The notes under the pieces are model-generated. The model saw only the letters and a list, made by a program, of their open reading frames with translations. It was not told where the DNA came from and did no database searches. 64,000 nt of DNA from JAGOPY01 sp964619555 (GTDB lineage Bacteria; Bacteroidota; Bacteroidia; Bacteroidales; JAGOPY01): contig CAZUDV010000017.1 of the NCBI GenBank assembly GCA_964619555.1, positions 22,096 through 86,095 on the forward strand. The letters are read 5' to 3'. Position numbers and translations under genes: made by a program. Of this stretch, positions 45,083 through 53,995 are shown one piece after another; the stretch's first letter is position 1, and each line of letters opens with the position of its first letter.

Positions 45083-45964
45083 TCAGAAATGAGCAACAAT
45101 CCGTTCCACGCTCCCCGCATACCCTTCCCCGAACAGGTTCACATGGACCAACAGCGGGTAAAGGTTGCAGATATCCACCCTCTCCCTCCACCCCTTCTCC
45201 AGCGGATATTCTGCGTGATACGCCTCATAGAACTCCGGCGCGAAACTCCCGAACAGTCTCGACATGGCGATGTCCATCTCCCGGTGCCCATAATGGACTG
45301 CCGGATCGATCAGGCAGGCGCCGCCATTCTCATCTGCCATTTGGTTGCCTGTCCACAGGTCACCGTGGATCAGCGCCGGGGGCTCGCCGGGGAATATTTC
45401 CGGCAGGCGTTTGTACAGCCGTTCGAATGCCGGGATGGAGTTCCTGGTAAAAAATCCCTTATTTCGTGCCATCCGGACCATCGGTTCAAGCCGTTCGTGA
45501 ATGAAGAAGTCTGTCCATTTCTTGTGCTTCCGGTTCGACTGCGGTATGGCTCCCATGTAGTTGTCGTGGTCCAGCCCGAAGGAATCCGAGGATTGCCTGT
45601 GCATCCGGGCCAGGGAACTGCCAAAATCGCTCCAGAAGGCAGCTTTCCGGGGCGCGGAGTTGAGGTATTCGAGTACCAGGAAAATGTCATCCCCTGACTG
45701 GCCATAGACAATCACTGCAGGAACGCGGATTTCTCCCGTGGAGGCTATAAGATGGAGACCTGCGGCCTCTTTTTCAAACATCCCCGGATACCGCAATGCC
45801 GAGTTGAATTTCATGAAGAAGAGCCCTGAAGTGGTGTTTAAACGGTAGGACTCATTGATATCGCCTCCGCCCAGTGGCTCGGCCGATGGAATGGCAATGA
45901 TCTCACCGAGGGTTGAGGACAGAGCAGATTCCACATTGCTCAGAAGTGCCGGTGACAGTGCCAT
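45083..45964 (-). CDS. Fructosamine kinase family protein
   Basis: 293 aa, protein-kinase-like fold. N-lobe with PLGGGDINESYRL, catalytic loop LIHGDLWTGN, DPA (metal) in CLIDPAVHYGHREMDIAM, typical of the fructosamine-3-kinase/YniA family. It phosphorylates glycated amines or related sugars and so supports protein deglycation. Its stop lies 7 bp from the repeat unit on its 3' side; 15 bp downstream of the membrane protein gene. Confidence 0.9.
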   Translation of the reverse strand: MALSPALLSNVESALSSTLGEIIAIPSAEPLGGGDINESYRLNTTSGLFFMKFNSALRYPGMFEKEAAGLHLIASTGEIRVPAVIVYGQSGDDIFLVLEYLNSAPRKAAFWSDFGSSLARMHRQSSDSFGLDHDNYMGAIPQSNRKHKKWTDFFIHERLEPMVRMARNKGFFTRNSIPAFERLYKRLPEIFPGEPPALIHGDLWTGNQMADENGGACLIDPAVHYGHREMDIAMSRLFGSFAPEFYEAYHAEYPLEKGWRERVDICNLYPLLVHVNLFGEGYAGSVERIVAHF

Positions 45965-45979
45965 TAATCCGGGAAAGTG

Positions 45980-46405
45980 CTACAACAGGACCAGGCCCTG
46001 CGCCTCCTTCTTGCGGGAGATGATCCGCTCCAGCAGGACCAGGGCAATAAAACCGATGACAATCGCGATACCGATGGCCGTTACATTCAGGTCTTTGAAG
46101 AACTGAATGAAACTATCGTAGAAGTTTCCACTGAATACGCCCAGCGAAATTCTCTGTATCCCCGTGGAAGAGAAAAAGTTGCTGATAAATGGGATATCGA
46201 CTACGAACATGACCACGATAAGTGCGGCGATGCCGATGAAGATTCCGGCCCAGGTTGCCGGGCTGAGAATAGGTTCATGGGCCGGGACGGTCTCCGGTTG
46301 TATCTTCTCCATCACCCGGCCGGTGAAACCTTCCGGGGCTTGATCCGGCACTTGCTGGCGAACCAGGTTACGGATAAAATCGTCTCTTTGTTGATCCCTT
46401 TCCAT
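45980..46405 (-). CDS. Small two-helix membrane protein, probable anti-sigma partner
   Basis: 141 aa: soluble N-terminus (DDFIRNLVRQQVPDQAPEGFT, residues about 8-28 in pieces) and two membrane helices (about 49-70, 108-128). It lies 15 bp downstream of an ECF sigma factor on the same strand, in the place of an anti-sigma factor. No zinc-binding HCC motif is present, so the role is inferred only from position and topology. Confidence 0.6.
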   Translation of the reverse strand: MERDQQRDDFIRNLVRQQVPDQAPEGFTGRVMEKIQPETVPAHEPILSPATWAGIFIGIAALIVVMFVVDIPFISNFFSSTGIQRISLGVFSGNFYDSFIQFFKDLNVTAIGIAIVIGFIALVLLERIISRKKEAQGLVLL

Positions 46406-46420
46406 ATTAATTTCTTTTTA

Positions 46421-46996
46421 TCAGAACGAAAATGCCCTTCGGCTTAGTATTCCATTCAGTTCAACATAAATCTTTTTTCTTAACCGGTGCAGCTTGACCT
46501 TCACATTGCTTTCCGTAAGCCCTGTAATGCCGGCTATTTCCATTACCGGGAGCCCTTGCAGGTAGAACAGGGTGATCAATAGCTGGTCAGGTTCCTCAAG
46601 TTTATTGAGGATGTGCCTGACCGCATTTTGCTGTTCTTCACGGCCGAGGCCCATCACCCCTTCTTCCAGCTGTTCTTCATCGGCTACCGATTCATTGATC
46701 TCTTCGACCATTTCCACTTCTGTGAATTTTCGCTGCCTGGTCCTGCTGATGGCTTCATTGTATGCGATCCTGTAGAGCCAGGTGGAGAATTTAGAGTCAT
46801 TCCGGAAAGTTGCCAGTTTCTGGAATGCCTTTACAAACACATCCTGGGCCACTTCCTCGGCATCTTCCCTGTTCTGCAGTATCTTCAAGCCAATGGTATA
46901 CACCAGGTCCTTGTGCCTGTCGACCAGCCAAGCGAATGCGGCCGTTTCGCCTGCTATTACTCTTTCGATGTAATGGTTGTCGTCCCGGTGTTCCAT
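46421..46996 (-). CDS. RNA polymerase ECF-type sigma factor
   Basis: 191 aa with sigma region 2 (AFAWLVDRHKDLVYTIGLKIL, followed by DAEEVAQDVFVKAF and FSTWLYRIAYNEAI) and region 4 (LITLFYLQGLPVMEIAGITG, SNVKVKLHRLRKKI). Promoter TAACTTTG at 47032-47039 gives a leader of about 30 nt. Directs RNA polymerase to an unknown regulon. Confidence 0.95.
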   Translation of the reverse strand: MEHRDDNHYIERVIAGETAAFAWLVDRHKDLVYTIGLKILQNREDAEEVAQDVFVKAFQKLATFRNDSKFSTWLYRIAYNEAISRTRQRKFTEVEMVEEINESVADEEQLEEGVMGLGREEQQNAVRHILNKLEEPDQLLITLFYLQGLPVMEIAGITGLTESNVKVKLHRLRKKIYVELNGILSRRAFSF

Positions 46997-47031
46997 CTGT
47001 GCATTGGACGTTAGGAGATGGCATCAGGTTA

Positions 47032-47039
47032 CAAAGTTA
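47032..47039 (-). promoter_or_regulatory. Promoter -7 box of ECF sigma gene
   Basis: Minus strand TAACTTTG, exact match to TAnnTTTG. Confidence 0.5.
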
Positions 47040-47158
47040 AGCCAATCTCTTGCAGATTTCGCAGGTCGTACAAAGATCATTTCTGCGGGATCCGCCGGAT
47101 CTGAAGTAAATTAATTCTAAAATGTAACCTGCAACAAATCCCTGCCGTCAAATGGGAA

Positions 47159-47203
47159 ACTTGAGTTCTGAAATTTAAGTTCTGAGTTTTGAGTTAAAAT
47201 GAA
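47159..47203. repeat. TTGAGTTCTGAA word tract
   Basis: Short tract of the words GAGTTCTGA, AAGTTCTGAG, TTTTGAGTT in front of the next gene; similar wording occurs at about 17869-17900 and 42355-42380. Confidence 0.5.
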
Positions 47204-47237
47204 ATATCTGGGAATCAAACACTAAAAATTACAAGCT

Positions 47238-47561
47238 ATGTTAGAATTAACTCCAATTTTTGTCCTGGCCATTATCTTCGGATTTATTTATGGCATCATT
47301 CAGTTGAACGTGCAGCACAGAGAGAGAAAACTGCTGCTGGAAAAAGGTGCCGATCCGGCCATTTTCCAACTGCCGAAAGCACAAAAGGCCACTTCTCTCC
47401 GCTACGGATTGCTGCTGATCGGCATTGCACTGGGTATCTTCCTGGGAAGCCTGCTGAGCCAGTCGTCCGGTATGCCTGAAGAAGCGGCTTATTTCTCGAT
47501 GGTTTTCCTGTTCGGTGGGATTGCGCTGGTGGTGAGCTTTTTCATGGAAAAGAAACTGTAA
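47238..47561 (+). CDS. Small membrane protein (DUF6249-like)
   Basis: 107 aa with three hydrophobic helices (about 5-22, 56-75, 86-102) and a basic cytoplasmic loop HRERKLLLEKGADP, the arrangement I associate with DUF6249. Such genes often follow ECF sigma/anti-sigma loci; here it is divergent from one. Function unknown. Confidence 0.7.
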   Translation: MLELTPIFVLAIIFGFIYGIIQLNVQHRERKLLLEKGADPAIFQLPKAQKATSLRYGLLLIGIALGIFLGSLLSQSSGMPEEAAYFSMVFLFGGIALVVSFFMEKKL

Positions 47562-47572
47562 TTCAATATTCT

Positions 47573-47624
47573 CCGTGGATCTCCGGGTAACAAATTATTA
47601 TTTGCAGAGATCCACGGGGTTTTT
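47573..47624 (+). terminator. Terminator after 47238-47561
   Basis: Perfect 11-bp arms CCGTGGATCTC and GAGATCCACGG, then GGTTTTT. The T-run reaches the stop codon of the convergent thpR-like gene. Confidence 0.65.
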
Positions 47625-48207
47625 AACAGTGGTCCACAAAGTCAAATAATTTCTGCAGATTATAGCTTTCCAGTACTTTGTAAACCGGGCCATCTTTTAA
47701 AAGAATGCTTTCGTACAGATGAAACTCAGCTACCGGGACAGGCTGTATGAAAGCATTTTTATATTCCTCTATAGTTTTCTGAAAAAGCCTCTTGTCAGGC
47801 ACAAACTTGATCCGCGCTATGGTCAGGTGAGGCACGAAATTCTGCCGGTCGCGTTTCCAACCAATCCTTTCCACTGAAGCCAGCACATCCTCCGCAAGGT
47901 CTTTCAACGGCTCTGCTTTTTGCATCCCGAACCAGATCACCCGGGGATCATAGCCACTCCCAAAAATTCCCACATTCACCAGTTCGGAAGTGAAACGCTT
48001 ATGCTTTCCGGCCACATCTCTCAATATATCATTGATCTCTGGTATTTTACGTTCGTCAGTCTCCCCGAAAAATTTCAGGGTGACATGGATGATCTCCGGT
48101 TTTACCCATTTGATATCGGCAAACTTCAGGTTCGACCGTAAAAGACCGTAAATCCTCAGAAACTCAGGGGAGGGATTAATTTTGACCGCAGCGAAAAGAC
48201 GTTTCAT
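47623..48207 (-). CDS. thpR: RNA 2',3'-cyclic phosphodiesterase (2'-5' RNA ligase family)
   Basis: 194 aa, 2H phosphoesterase with both HxTx motifs: HVTL (His41) and HLTI (His127), 86 residues apart as usual. LFAAVKI start and FFGET are typical of ThpR. Opens 2',3'-cyclic phosphate ends of RNA. Confidence 0.9.
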   Translation of the reverse strand: MKRLFAAVKINPSPEFLRIYGLLRSNLKFADIKWVKPEIIHVTLKFFGETDERKIPEINDILRDVAGKHKRFTSELVNVGIFGSGYDPRVIWFGMQKAEPLKDLAEDVLASVERIGWKRDRQNFVPHLTIARIKFVPDKRLFQKTIEEYKNAFIQPVPVAEFHLYESILLKDGPVYKVLESYNLQKLFDFVDHC

Positions 48208-48302
48208 GCTGATAGGATTTTGATGTAAAGATATTCAAATGAAAGGTAATGTTTTCTGACCCGCAAACATCAGGCTCTCTTATCACCGAATTAGGGTTCA
48301 TA

Positions 48303-48334
48303 TTGGTTATCAGCGCTGAATCGTTCTATCTTTG
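48303..48334 (+). promoter_or_regulatory. Promoter of M28 peptidase gene
   Basis: TTG (48303-48305), 21 bp, TATCTTTG (48327-48334, exact). It fixes the start at 48354 instead of the upstream ATG at 48249. Confidence 0.6.
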
Positions 48335-48353
48335 CCATTCAATAACTGTTCCT

Positions 48354-49892
48354 ATGAAGAAGATAATATTTTCGGGGCAATTCCTGCTGTTCGTTATGGT
48401 TCTTTCCGCACAAGAGACCCTATTGCTGAAATATTCAAGTACCATTACGAAAGAAGAACTTTCCGAACATGTTTACACCCTGGCATCTGAGGCATTCGAC
48501 GGTCGTTACACAGGATCGGAAGGACAGCGCATGGCAGCGGAATACATACAAAAAGAATTTAAGGAAGATGGATTGGTGCCTCCTGGTTTGGGTTCATCCA
48601 TGCCTTATTTCCAGGAATTTAAACTGGATAAATGTTACTGGAATGAACAGGAAATAACGAGTAAAGGTTTGAAATTTATGTCCGGGCAGGATTTTGTTTT
48701 CCTGAGCGAGCCACAAAATGTCTCCGGAACGTATGACGTAGTCTTTGCAGGATACGGTTTGGACGATACCGCTTACTCAAATTACGGGGACCTCGATGTG
48801 AAAGGGAAGATCGCAGCTGCTTTTTCAGGCGAACCCAGGGGAAAGGATGGGAACTATATCATTTCAGGCCGATCGGAGCCGTCCAGGAAATCCCATTTTT
48901 ACAATAAGGCCGATGTCGCAAAAGAAAAAGGTGCAGCAGGGATCATCCTTATCGCCAGGGAAGAAAAAGACTTCCGGAAATTCAGCAAATACAATGAAGA
49001 ATCAAAAAAACGTCCTGAAATAGACCTGCCATCCGAAGTAGCCGACGAAGATGTTTTTTCCCTTTATACTGACATGGAAACCGCAGCAGCTATCCTGAAT
49101 GCAGATAGGAAACAACTGGAAAAGCTCGCCAAAGGAGACCCGGACCTGATCATGAAAAATACTTCAATGATAGGAGGTGAATTAACTGTGAAAGCCTCTT
49201 CCGAGTGTTATTCCATGAATACGGAAAATGTCATCGGGATTGTGGAAGGCACGGATTTGAAAGAGGAGGCAGTGGTGGTGATAGCCCATTTTGATCATCA
49301 CGGGAGAAAGGATGGAAAACTTTACCCCGGTGCCGACGACAATGCTTCGGGAACAGCAGCCATGCTGGAACTGGCCGAAGCTTTTGCCCGGGCTGCCCTG
49401 GATGGCAACCGGCCGCGGCGGACAGTGGTATTTATAGCCGCTACGGCCGAAGAGATCGGACTGTTCGGTTCTCAATATTATTCCGAACATCCCATTATCC
49501 CATTGGAATCAACCTGTGCCTGTATAAACATCGACATGATCGGAAGGGTGGGGACCAAATACAAGGACCTTCCGCAATATATCAGCGGTTTTGCTTATGA
49601 ATCAGTGGAATTGTTCGAGTTGTCGAGAAAGTACAATGCCCTGATGGCACCTGGTTTAAAGGATCTCATGGAATATCGCCCAAACCTGCGCGGGGGTTCG
49701 GATCATTTTTATTTCGCAAAAGCGGGGATTCCCTCAATTTTTTACTTCACCGGCATTCACAAGGATTACCATGAACCCTCCGATACGCCGGATAAGCTGT
49801 TGTACGACAGGATGGAACAGACAGTGAAAGCTATATTTGGAACGGCGTGGGACCTTGCGAACAGCAGGGAAACGGTGAAGGGTGAACGGTGA
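48354..49892 (+). CDS. Exported M28 family metallopeptidase with PA domain
   Basis: 512 aa from ATG 48354, the first Met after the promoter and the beginning of a signal peptide (MKKIIFSGQFLLFVMVLSAQ). A PA-type insert (about 110-260) precedes the M28 domain with zinc ligands and catalytic residues in IAHFDHHG, GADDNASGTAAML, AATAEEIGLFGS, INIDMIGRVG and FTGIHKDYH. Aminopeptidase of the periplasm or surface. The final residues TVKGER and the stop are encoded by a GGTGAAGGGTGAAC word repeat (49869-49900). Confidence 0.92.
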   Translation: MKKIIFSGQFLLFVMVLSAQETLLLKYSSTITKEELSEHVYTLASEAFDGRYTGSEGQRMAAEYIQKEFKEDGLVPPGLGSSMPYFQEFKLDKCYWNEQEITSKGLKFMSGQDFVFLSEPQNVSGTYDVVFAGYGLDDTAYSNYGDLDVKGKIAAAFSGEPRGKDGNYIISGRSEPSRKSHFYNKADVAKEKGAAGIILIAREEKDFRKFSKYNEESKKRPEIDLPSEVADEDVFSLYTDMETAAAILNADRKQLEKLAKGDPDLIMKNTSMIGGELTVKASSECYSMNTENVIGIVEGTDLKEEAVVVIAHFDHHGRKDGKLYPGADDNASGTAAMLELAEAFARAALDGNRPRRTVVFIAATAEEIGLFGSQYYSEHPIIPLESTCACINIDMIGRVGTKYKDLPQYISGFAYESVELFELSRKYNALMAPGLKDLMEYRPNLRGGSDHFYFAKAGIPSIFYFTGIHKDYHEPSDTPDKLLYDRMEQTVKAIFGTAWDLANSRETVKGER

Positions 49893-49900
49893 AGGGTGAA
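49869..49900. repeat. GGTGAACGGTGAAG word repeat at a gene end
   Basis: Words ACGGTGAAGGGTGAA repeated; contains the stop codon of the peptidase gene. Confidence 0.6.
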
Positions 49901-49916
49901 GTTTTAAATAATGAGG

Positions 49917-49947
49917 TTTGGTTATATTTTATTTTTTTATAAATTTG
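49917..49947 (+). promoter_or_regulatory. Promoter of tRNA-Ala
   Basis: TTTG (49917-49920), 19 bp, TAAATTTG (49940-49947): exact match to both boxes and spacing of the Bacteroidota consensus. Confidence 0.75.
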
Positions 49948-49970
49948 CAGCCCGATTTCAAATCTTCTTT

Positions 49971-50044
49971 GGGGTATTAGCTCAGTTGGCTAGAGCGTTT
50001 GACTGGCAGTCAAGAGGTCATCGGTTCGACTCCGATATACTCCA
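49971..50044 (+). tRNA. tRNA-Ala (anticodon GGC)
   Basis: Acceptor GGGGTAT/ATACTCC, D-arm AGCTCAGTTGGCTAGAGC, anticodon stem TTTGA/TCAAG with loop CTGGCAG (anticodon GGC), T-arm TCGGTTCGACTCCGA, discriminator A. It marks the left side of the accessory region. Confidence 0.93.
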
Positions 50045-50051
50045 CAGAAAA

Positions 50052-50093
50052 TCAGGCGGTTACGAAAACAAAAAGTAACCGCCTGAATTTTTT
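50052..50093 (+). terminator. Terminator of tRNA-Ala
   Basis: Perfect 12-bp stem TCAGGCGGTTAC / GTAACCGCCTGA followed by six Ts. Confidence 0.8.
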
Positions 50094-50207
50094 ACTAACA
50101 TTTTCACTAACATTTGATGCCGGGCTGGCTTCTGACAGTTCTTTAAGCGAACAGGAAAATAACATACCTCGACAAAAAAGTTTAACAATCTTCCTATTTA
50201 GAAAAAT

Positions 50208-51227
50208 TTGAATATACCTGAAACTAAAGCCTTTGATAAATGCATTGATAAGATTATCGAATGGAGAAACCTCGATCATAGTGAACAATCAAAACAATTG
50301 ATAAGAGATGCAAAATTTGATCAATTATATCTTGGACCTTGTAAAAGAGAATTAAGCAAGATCATTATGTTCCTGGATGATCAGGAGAGGGACAAATTAA
50401 TTATCGTTTCTGTCAAGGAATTATTAAACACGGTGAATAAAGAGTATGTTAAAAAAAAGCGCAACGCGAAATTTGAATATGAGGATAGCGGTTTGAGTGA
50501 AGTTATGACTCTGGATGAATATCTTAATGAGGAGTATAAAACAAACGAGTATTCTGCTATGATCTCACAATTCCAATTTTATCTATTCATTGATATTTGG
50601 CAAATCTGTCGGGAATATAATATTCAGTTGGAAAAAATCTTAAATGATCTAAGAATTGACCTTCATGATTACTTTCCTTCTGACGTAAAAAGGTTGTTTA
50701 CAGGGAATAAGGGTCTTCCCAAACCAGAACTTAAGATTAGAACCGACTACAGACCGTTCATAGAGATTACCAAAACACAAATCACTCCGCCACCTCAAAT
50801 CCAGGCTAAGGAAGCCGAACAGCTTACACCAGATTATGATAAAGCATTAGCGGAAATCAGGAATTCGGAAAACAAATTTTGGAAAGGCTTACCAATGGAA
50901 CAAGTCGTTACTCATTTTGAGGTTATGACTATTCGAAAAAACAAAGAGGGAATGCCATATCTGACACCCGAACAACTGGTTTCATTTTTAAAAAAAGGCT
51001 TTCTGAATGGAACAGATCAGCCAAAACAAATAATAAATTGTACACGAGGTGAAAAGGGATTTGTAATTAAGAGATTTTATGAATTATTCGACATAGCTGC
51101 CCGTGAACACTACTGTCCTTCAAAAAAAGAAGAGTTTATCAAACTATTTACTGATTGCTTTGATAACTGGAAACCTAATACAATTTCTGAATTCTTTCGA
51201 AAAGATAAAAGCATAAAACAATGGTAA
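50208..51227 (+). CDS. Hypothetical accessory-element protein (339 aa)
   Basis: A long AT-rich frame starting at a TTG (no better start upstream). Soluble, helical and charged; two parts joined by a Pro/Gln linker (about 190-205, ITPPPQIQAKEAEQ). The C-terminal part (LTPEQLVSFLKKGFL, CTRGEKGFVIKRFYELFDIA) looks like a helical domain seen in hypothetical proteins of Bacteroidota mobile elements, but I cannot name it. Codon use differs from the chromosomal neighbours (many AAA, TTA, ATA). First gene after tRNA-Ala. Confidence 0.7.
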   Translation: MNIPETKAFDKCIDKIIEWRNLDHSEQSKQLIRDAKFDQLYLGPCKRELSKIIMFLDDQERDKLIIVSVKELLNTVNKEYVKKKRNAKFEYEDSGLSEVMTLDEYLNEEYKTNEYSAMISQFQFYLFIDIWQICREYNIQLEKILNDLRIDLHDYFPSDVKRLFTGNKGLPKPELKIRTDYRPFIEITKTQITPPPQIQAKEAEQLTPDYDKALAEIRNSENKFWKGLPMEQVVTHFEVMTIRKNKEGMPYLTPEQLVSFLKKGFLNGTDQPKQIINCTRGEKGFVIKRFYELFDIAAREHYCPSKKEEFIKLFTDCFDNWKPNTISEFFRKDKSIKQW

Positions 51228-51352
51228 GATATTTACCAGTTTTACATTTTTCTTTACATGATTTACATTTCTCTTTACATGGTTTGCCTAAAAATTAAAT
51301 AACCCTCAACAACCCGGTAACATTGTGCATTATTAATTAAAATAATGTAACA

Positions 51353-51691
51353 ATGAATGATTTAACTTTCGAAAAATTACCACAGGCCGTCACCCAGATC
51401 TACGACAAGCTGGAAAACATTGAACGGCTGTTACTCTCAAAGAACAACCTATCCCATCCTGAAGAGGATAAACTCTTAACCATTAGGGAGGCAGCGGAAA
51501 TCCTGCACCTTTCGGTCCCTACTATCTATGGCCTTGTCCAGCGCAAATCTGCTCCCCATTTTAAACAAGGTAAAAGGCTTTACTTCTCAAAACGGGAACT
51601 TACAGACTGGATCAAGGCCGGCCGGAAGAAAACGGTTGCCGAGATCACGGCAGAAGCCGGGAGCTATTTGCAAATAAGAAATAAGAGGTAG
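51353..51691 (+). CDS. Excisionase-type helix-turn-helix protein
   Basis: 112 aa. A coiled-coil-like N-terminus (QIYDKLENIERLLL) and a MerR/Xis-like HTH (about 43-92: LLTIREAAEILHLSVPTIYG, then KRLYFSKRELTDWIK). Typical of Bacteroidota mobile elements directly upstream of a VapE or primase gene, as here (stop at 51691, next ATG at 51698). Probably regulates excision or replication of the element. Confidence 0.88.
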   Translation: MNDLTFEKLPQAVTQIYDKLENIERLLLSKNNLSHPEEDKLLTIREAAEILHLSVPTIYGLVQRKSAPHFKQGKRLYFSKRELTDWIKAGRKKTVAEITAEAGSYLQIRNKR

Positions 51692-51697
51692 TTGGAT

Positions 51698-52855
51698 ATG
51701 AAAGCCGCGAAAAAACAACCTCCCATTGTTGAAATCCAGCAGGTCCTTATTCGCTGGTACGATCTGCGCTTCAATGAAATCAGGGGAGTGGTGGAAGGAC
51801 GGAAAAAGGATGAAAAGGATTACAAAGAGCTCAATGAAAACAACCTGTTCATCCAGTTATTAAGCAACGGGTATAAGGTGTCGATCACCAACCTGTGTGC
51901 TTTGCTCAACTCCGAGTTCGTCCCCACCTACAATCCTTTCAGGGAGTATTTTGAATCCCTGAAACCCTGGCATGAGGGGGATAAGGACTTTATCCTTGAG
52001 CTGGCAGGCTATGTCAGTGTTGTGGATCAGCAGCAATTCAACCACCACTTCAAAAAAGCCCTGGTAAGGATGATTGCATGCGCCCTGGAGGATAGCACCT
52101 TCAACAAGCAGGCCTTCATCCTGGTCGGTGGGCAGCAGAATACCGGTAAAAGCACCTTTAGCCGGTTCCTGTGCCCGCCAGCGCTGAAGAACTATTACAC
52201 GGAAACGATTCCTGGCGACAAAGATGCCCTGATCAGCCTGTGTGAGAACTTCATCATCAACCTGGATGAGTTGAGCACTCTGTCAAAGTTTGAGCTTAAC
52301 AATCTGAAAAGCATGTTTTCAAAAGACAGGGTCAAGGTTCGTCATCCTTTTGGTCGTAAAGCCCAGACAGATCCCCGGAGAGCTTCATTTATCGGTTCAA
52401 CCAACGAGGAAACCTTTCTTACAGATACCACCGGCAGTGTCCGGTGGCTCTGTTTTGAAATAAATGGAATAAACTGGGACTATAAGGATCTTGACATCGA
52501 CAAAGTTTGGAGCCAGGCTTATGCACTGTATAAATCCGGATTTAAATATCAGCTGACTGCCGAGGAATTGCAAATCAATGAAAGAAGAAATGAGCAATAT
52601 CAGCAGGTATCCATGGAGTACGAATACTTACAAATGTATTTCTCCCCGGGCGATCCCCATGTGCATGATGATTTCATGACCCCTACTCAGATCAGGGATC
52701 ACATCCTGACTAAAACAGAACGAAGGGCCGAAATTAAAAATGTCATGGCACTGGGTAAAGCACTTAAAAAACTCGGTTACAAGCGTATTGCGAAAAGAAC
52801 CGGCGAGCTAATGTTACCGGTTTACGGCTATTATGTTAAATATTTTGATAAGTAA
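51698..52855 (+). CDS. VapE-type P-loop ATPase/helicase of mobile elements
   Basis: 385 aa from ATG 51698. Walker A GGQQNTGKST (about 144-153), Walker B-like FIINLDEL, a sensor region SFIGSTNEETFLTD with Arg finger-like SVRWLCFEI. This is the virulence-associated E / D5-like helicase layout. It should unwind DNA for replication of the element together with the primase 224 bp downstream. Confidence 0.9.
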   Translation: MKAAKKQPPIVEIQQVLIRWYDLRFNEIRGVVEGRKKDEKDYKELNENNLFIQLLSNGYKVSITNLCALLNSEFVPTYNPFREYFESLKPWHEGDKDFILELAGYVSVVDQQQFNHHFKKALVRMIACALEDSTFNKQAFILVGGQQNTGKSTFSRFLCPPALKNYYTETIPGDKDALISLCENFIINLDELSTLSKFELNNLKSMFSKDRVKVRHPFGRKAQTDPRRASFIGSTNEETFLTDTTGSVRWLCFEINGINWDYKDLDIDKVWSQAYALYKSGFKYQLTAEELQINERRNEQYQQVSMEYEYLQMYFSPGDPHVHDDFMTPTQIRDHILTKTERRAEIKNVMALGKALKKLGYKRIAKRTGELMLPVYGYYVKYFDK

Positions 52856-53079
52856 TAATAGGTTACTACATGACTACAATTCATTCTAATCTCAGTATTA
52901 ACAAGGATTTTCATGTAGTAACTATATTATTTTTTAATGACTACAAAATTACTACAAGACTACAGGAAATAAAAAAGACTTGTAGTAAGTAGTCAGAGTA
53001 GTCACTAACTACTTTAATAGATGAATTATTTAGTTGAATCACTCAAAAGGCCTATAAACATTACAAAACAGAATAAAAA

Positions 53080-53913
53080 ATGGAAATATCAGATATAAAA
53101 ATAACGCATATTATCGATTATCTCGATGCTAAAGGATTCCACCCGGTGAAAATTAAAACTGGCACAGCAGTGTATTTCAGTCCGTTTAGAGAGGAAAAAA
53201 CACCCAGCTTTAATGTGAACCTGAGAAAGAACGTATGGTTTGATTTCGGACCCGGTGAAGGAGGAAATCTTGTCAAGCTTGTCATGATGCTGGAGAATAA
53301 TAGTATGAAAGAAGCCCTGGAAAAATTAAAGGGTAATTATATTTCTACTTTAGCGCGTGACTTACCACCCTTTGATGAGAATGAGCACATCAGGATAACT
53401 CACACAAGGCCCTTACAAAGACCAGCCTTAATCAAATACCTGAATTCAAGAAGAATCTCTATACTCTTCTCGGCAAAGTATCTGAGAGAAGCCAATTATA
53501 CCGTTCATAGCAGGAAGTTCTTTGCGCTGGCTTTTAAGAATGATCGTGGAGGATATGAATTAAGAAATAAATTATTTAAAGGCGGGTCAAGCCCAAAATA
53601 CTTTACCACGATCCCGGGAGCAGATCCCTCTCGGGTAAGCATTTTTGAGGGATTCATGGATTTTTTATCAGCCTGCACGTACTATGATCAAATCCCGGTC
53701 TGCAAGACAATCATCCTGAACTCCTTATCATTTTTACCGAGGATTGAAGGGGAACTTAAAAAAGCTGAAACCGTTAATTTATTCCTGGATAATGACAAAG
53801 CAGGCAGGGCGGCGACTCAAAAGTTCCTTGAGAGTCATAGCCATGCCAGGGATAGGTCAAGCGAGCTTTATCCGGATTTCAAAGATTTTAATGATTTTCT
53901 GATGTCGTTATAA
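53080..53913 (+). CDS. Toprim-domain primase without CHC2 cysteines
   Basis: 277 aa. N-terminal DnaG-like zinc-finger fold by sequence (YFSPFREEKTPSFNV, WFDFGPGEGGNLVKL) but none of the Cys/His zinc ligands is present. A linker follows, then a toprim domain (about 180-260) with SIFEGFMDFLSA (Glu) and NLFLDNDKAGRAA (DxD). It matches the short primases of Bacteroidota mobilisable elements. Followed by a terminator at 53946-53981. Confidence 0.88.
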   Translation: MEISDIKITHIIDYLDAKGFHPVKIKTGTAVYFSPFREEKTPSFNVNLRKNVWFDFGPGEGGNLVKLVMMLENNSMKEALEKLKGNYISTLARDLPPFDENEHIRITHTRPLQRPALIKYLNSRRISILFSAKYLREANYTVHSRKFFALAFKNDRGGYELRNKLFKGGSSPKYFTTIPGADPSRVSIFEGFMDFLSACTYYDQIPVCKTIILNSLSFLPRIEGELKKAETVNLFLDNDKAGRAATQKFLESHSHARDRSSELYPDFKDFNDFLMSL

Positions 53914-53945
53914 GTAGTTTTACTCAATACGTTGAGTAAATACAT

Positions 53946-53981
53946 GAGGGGGTCCTTTAATCTGAGATCCCCTCTTTTTTT
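53946..53981 (+). terminator. Terminator after primase gene
   Basis: Stem GAGGGGGTC / GATCCCCTC (one mismatch) followed by TTTTTTT. Confidence 0.75.
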
Positions 53982-53995
53982 ATTTGACCTATTTA

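Noticed and set aside
50052..50288. Minus-strand frame next to tRNA-Ala, possible 3' fossil of an integrase
   Set aside because: No recombinase catalytic motif is visible; it overlaps the tRNA terminator and the start of the 339-aa gene.
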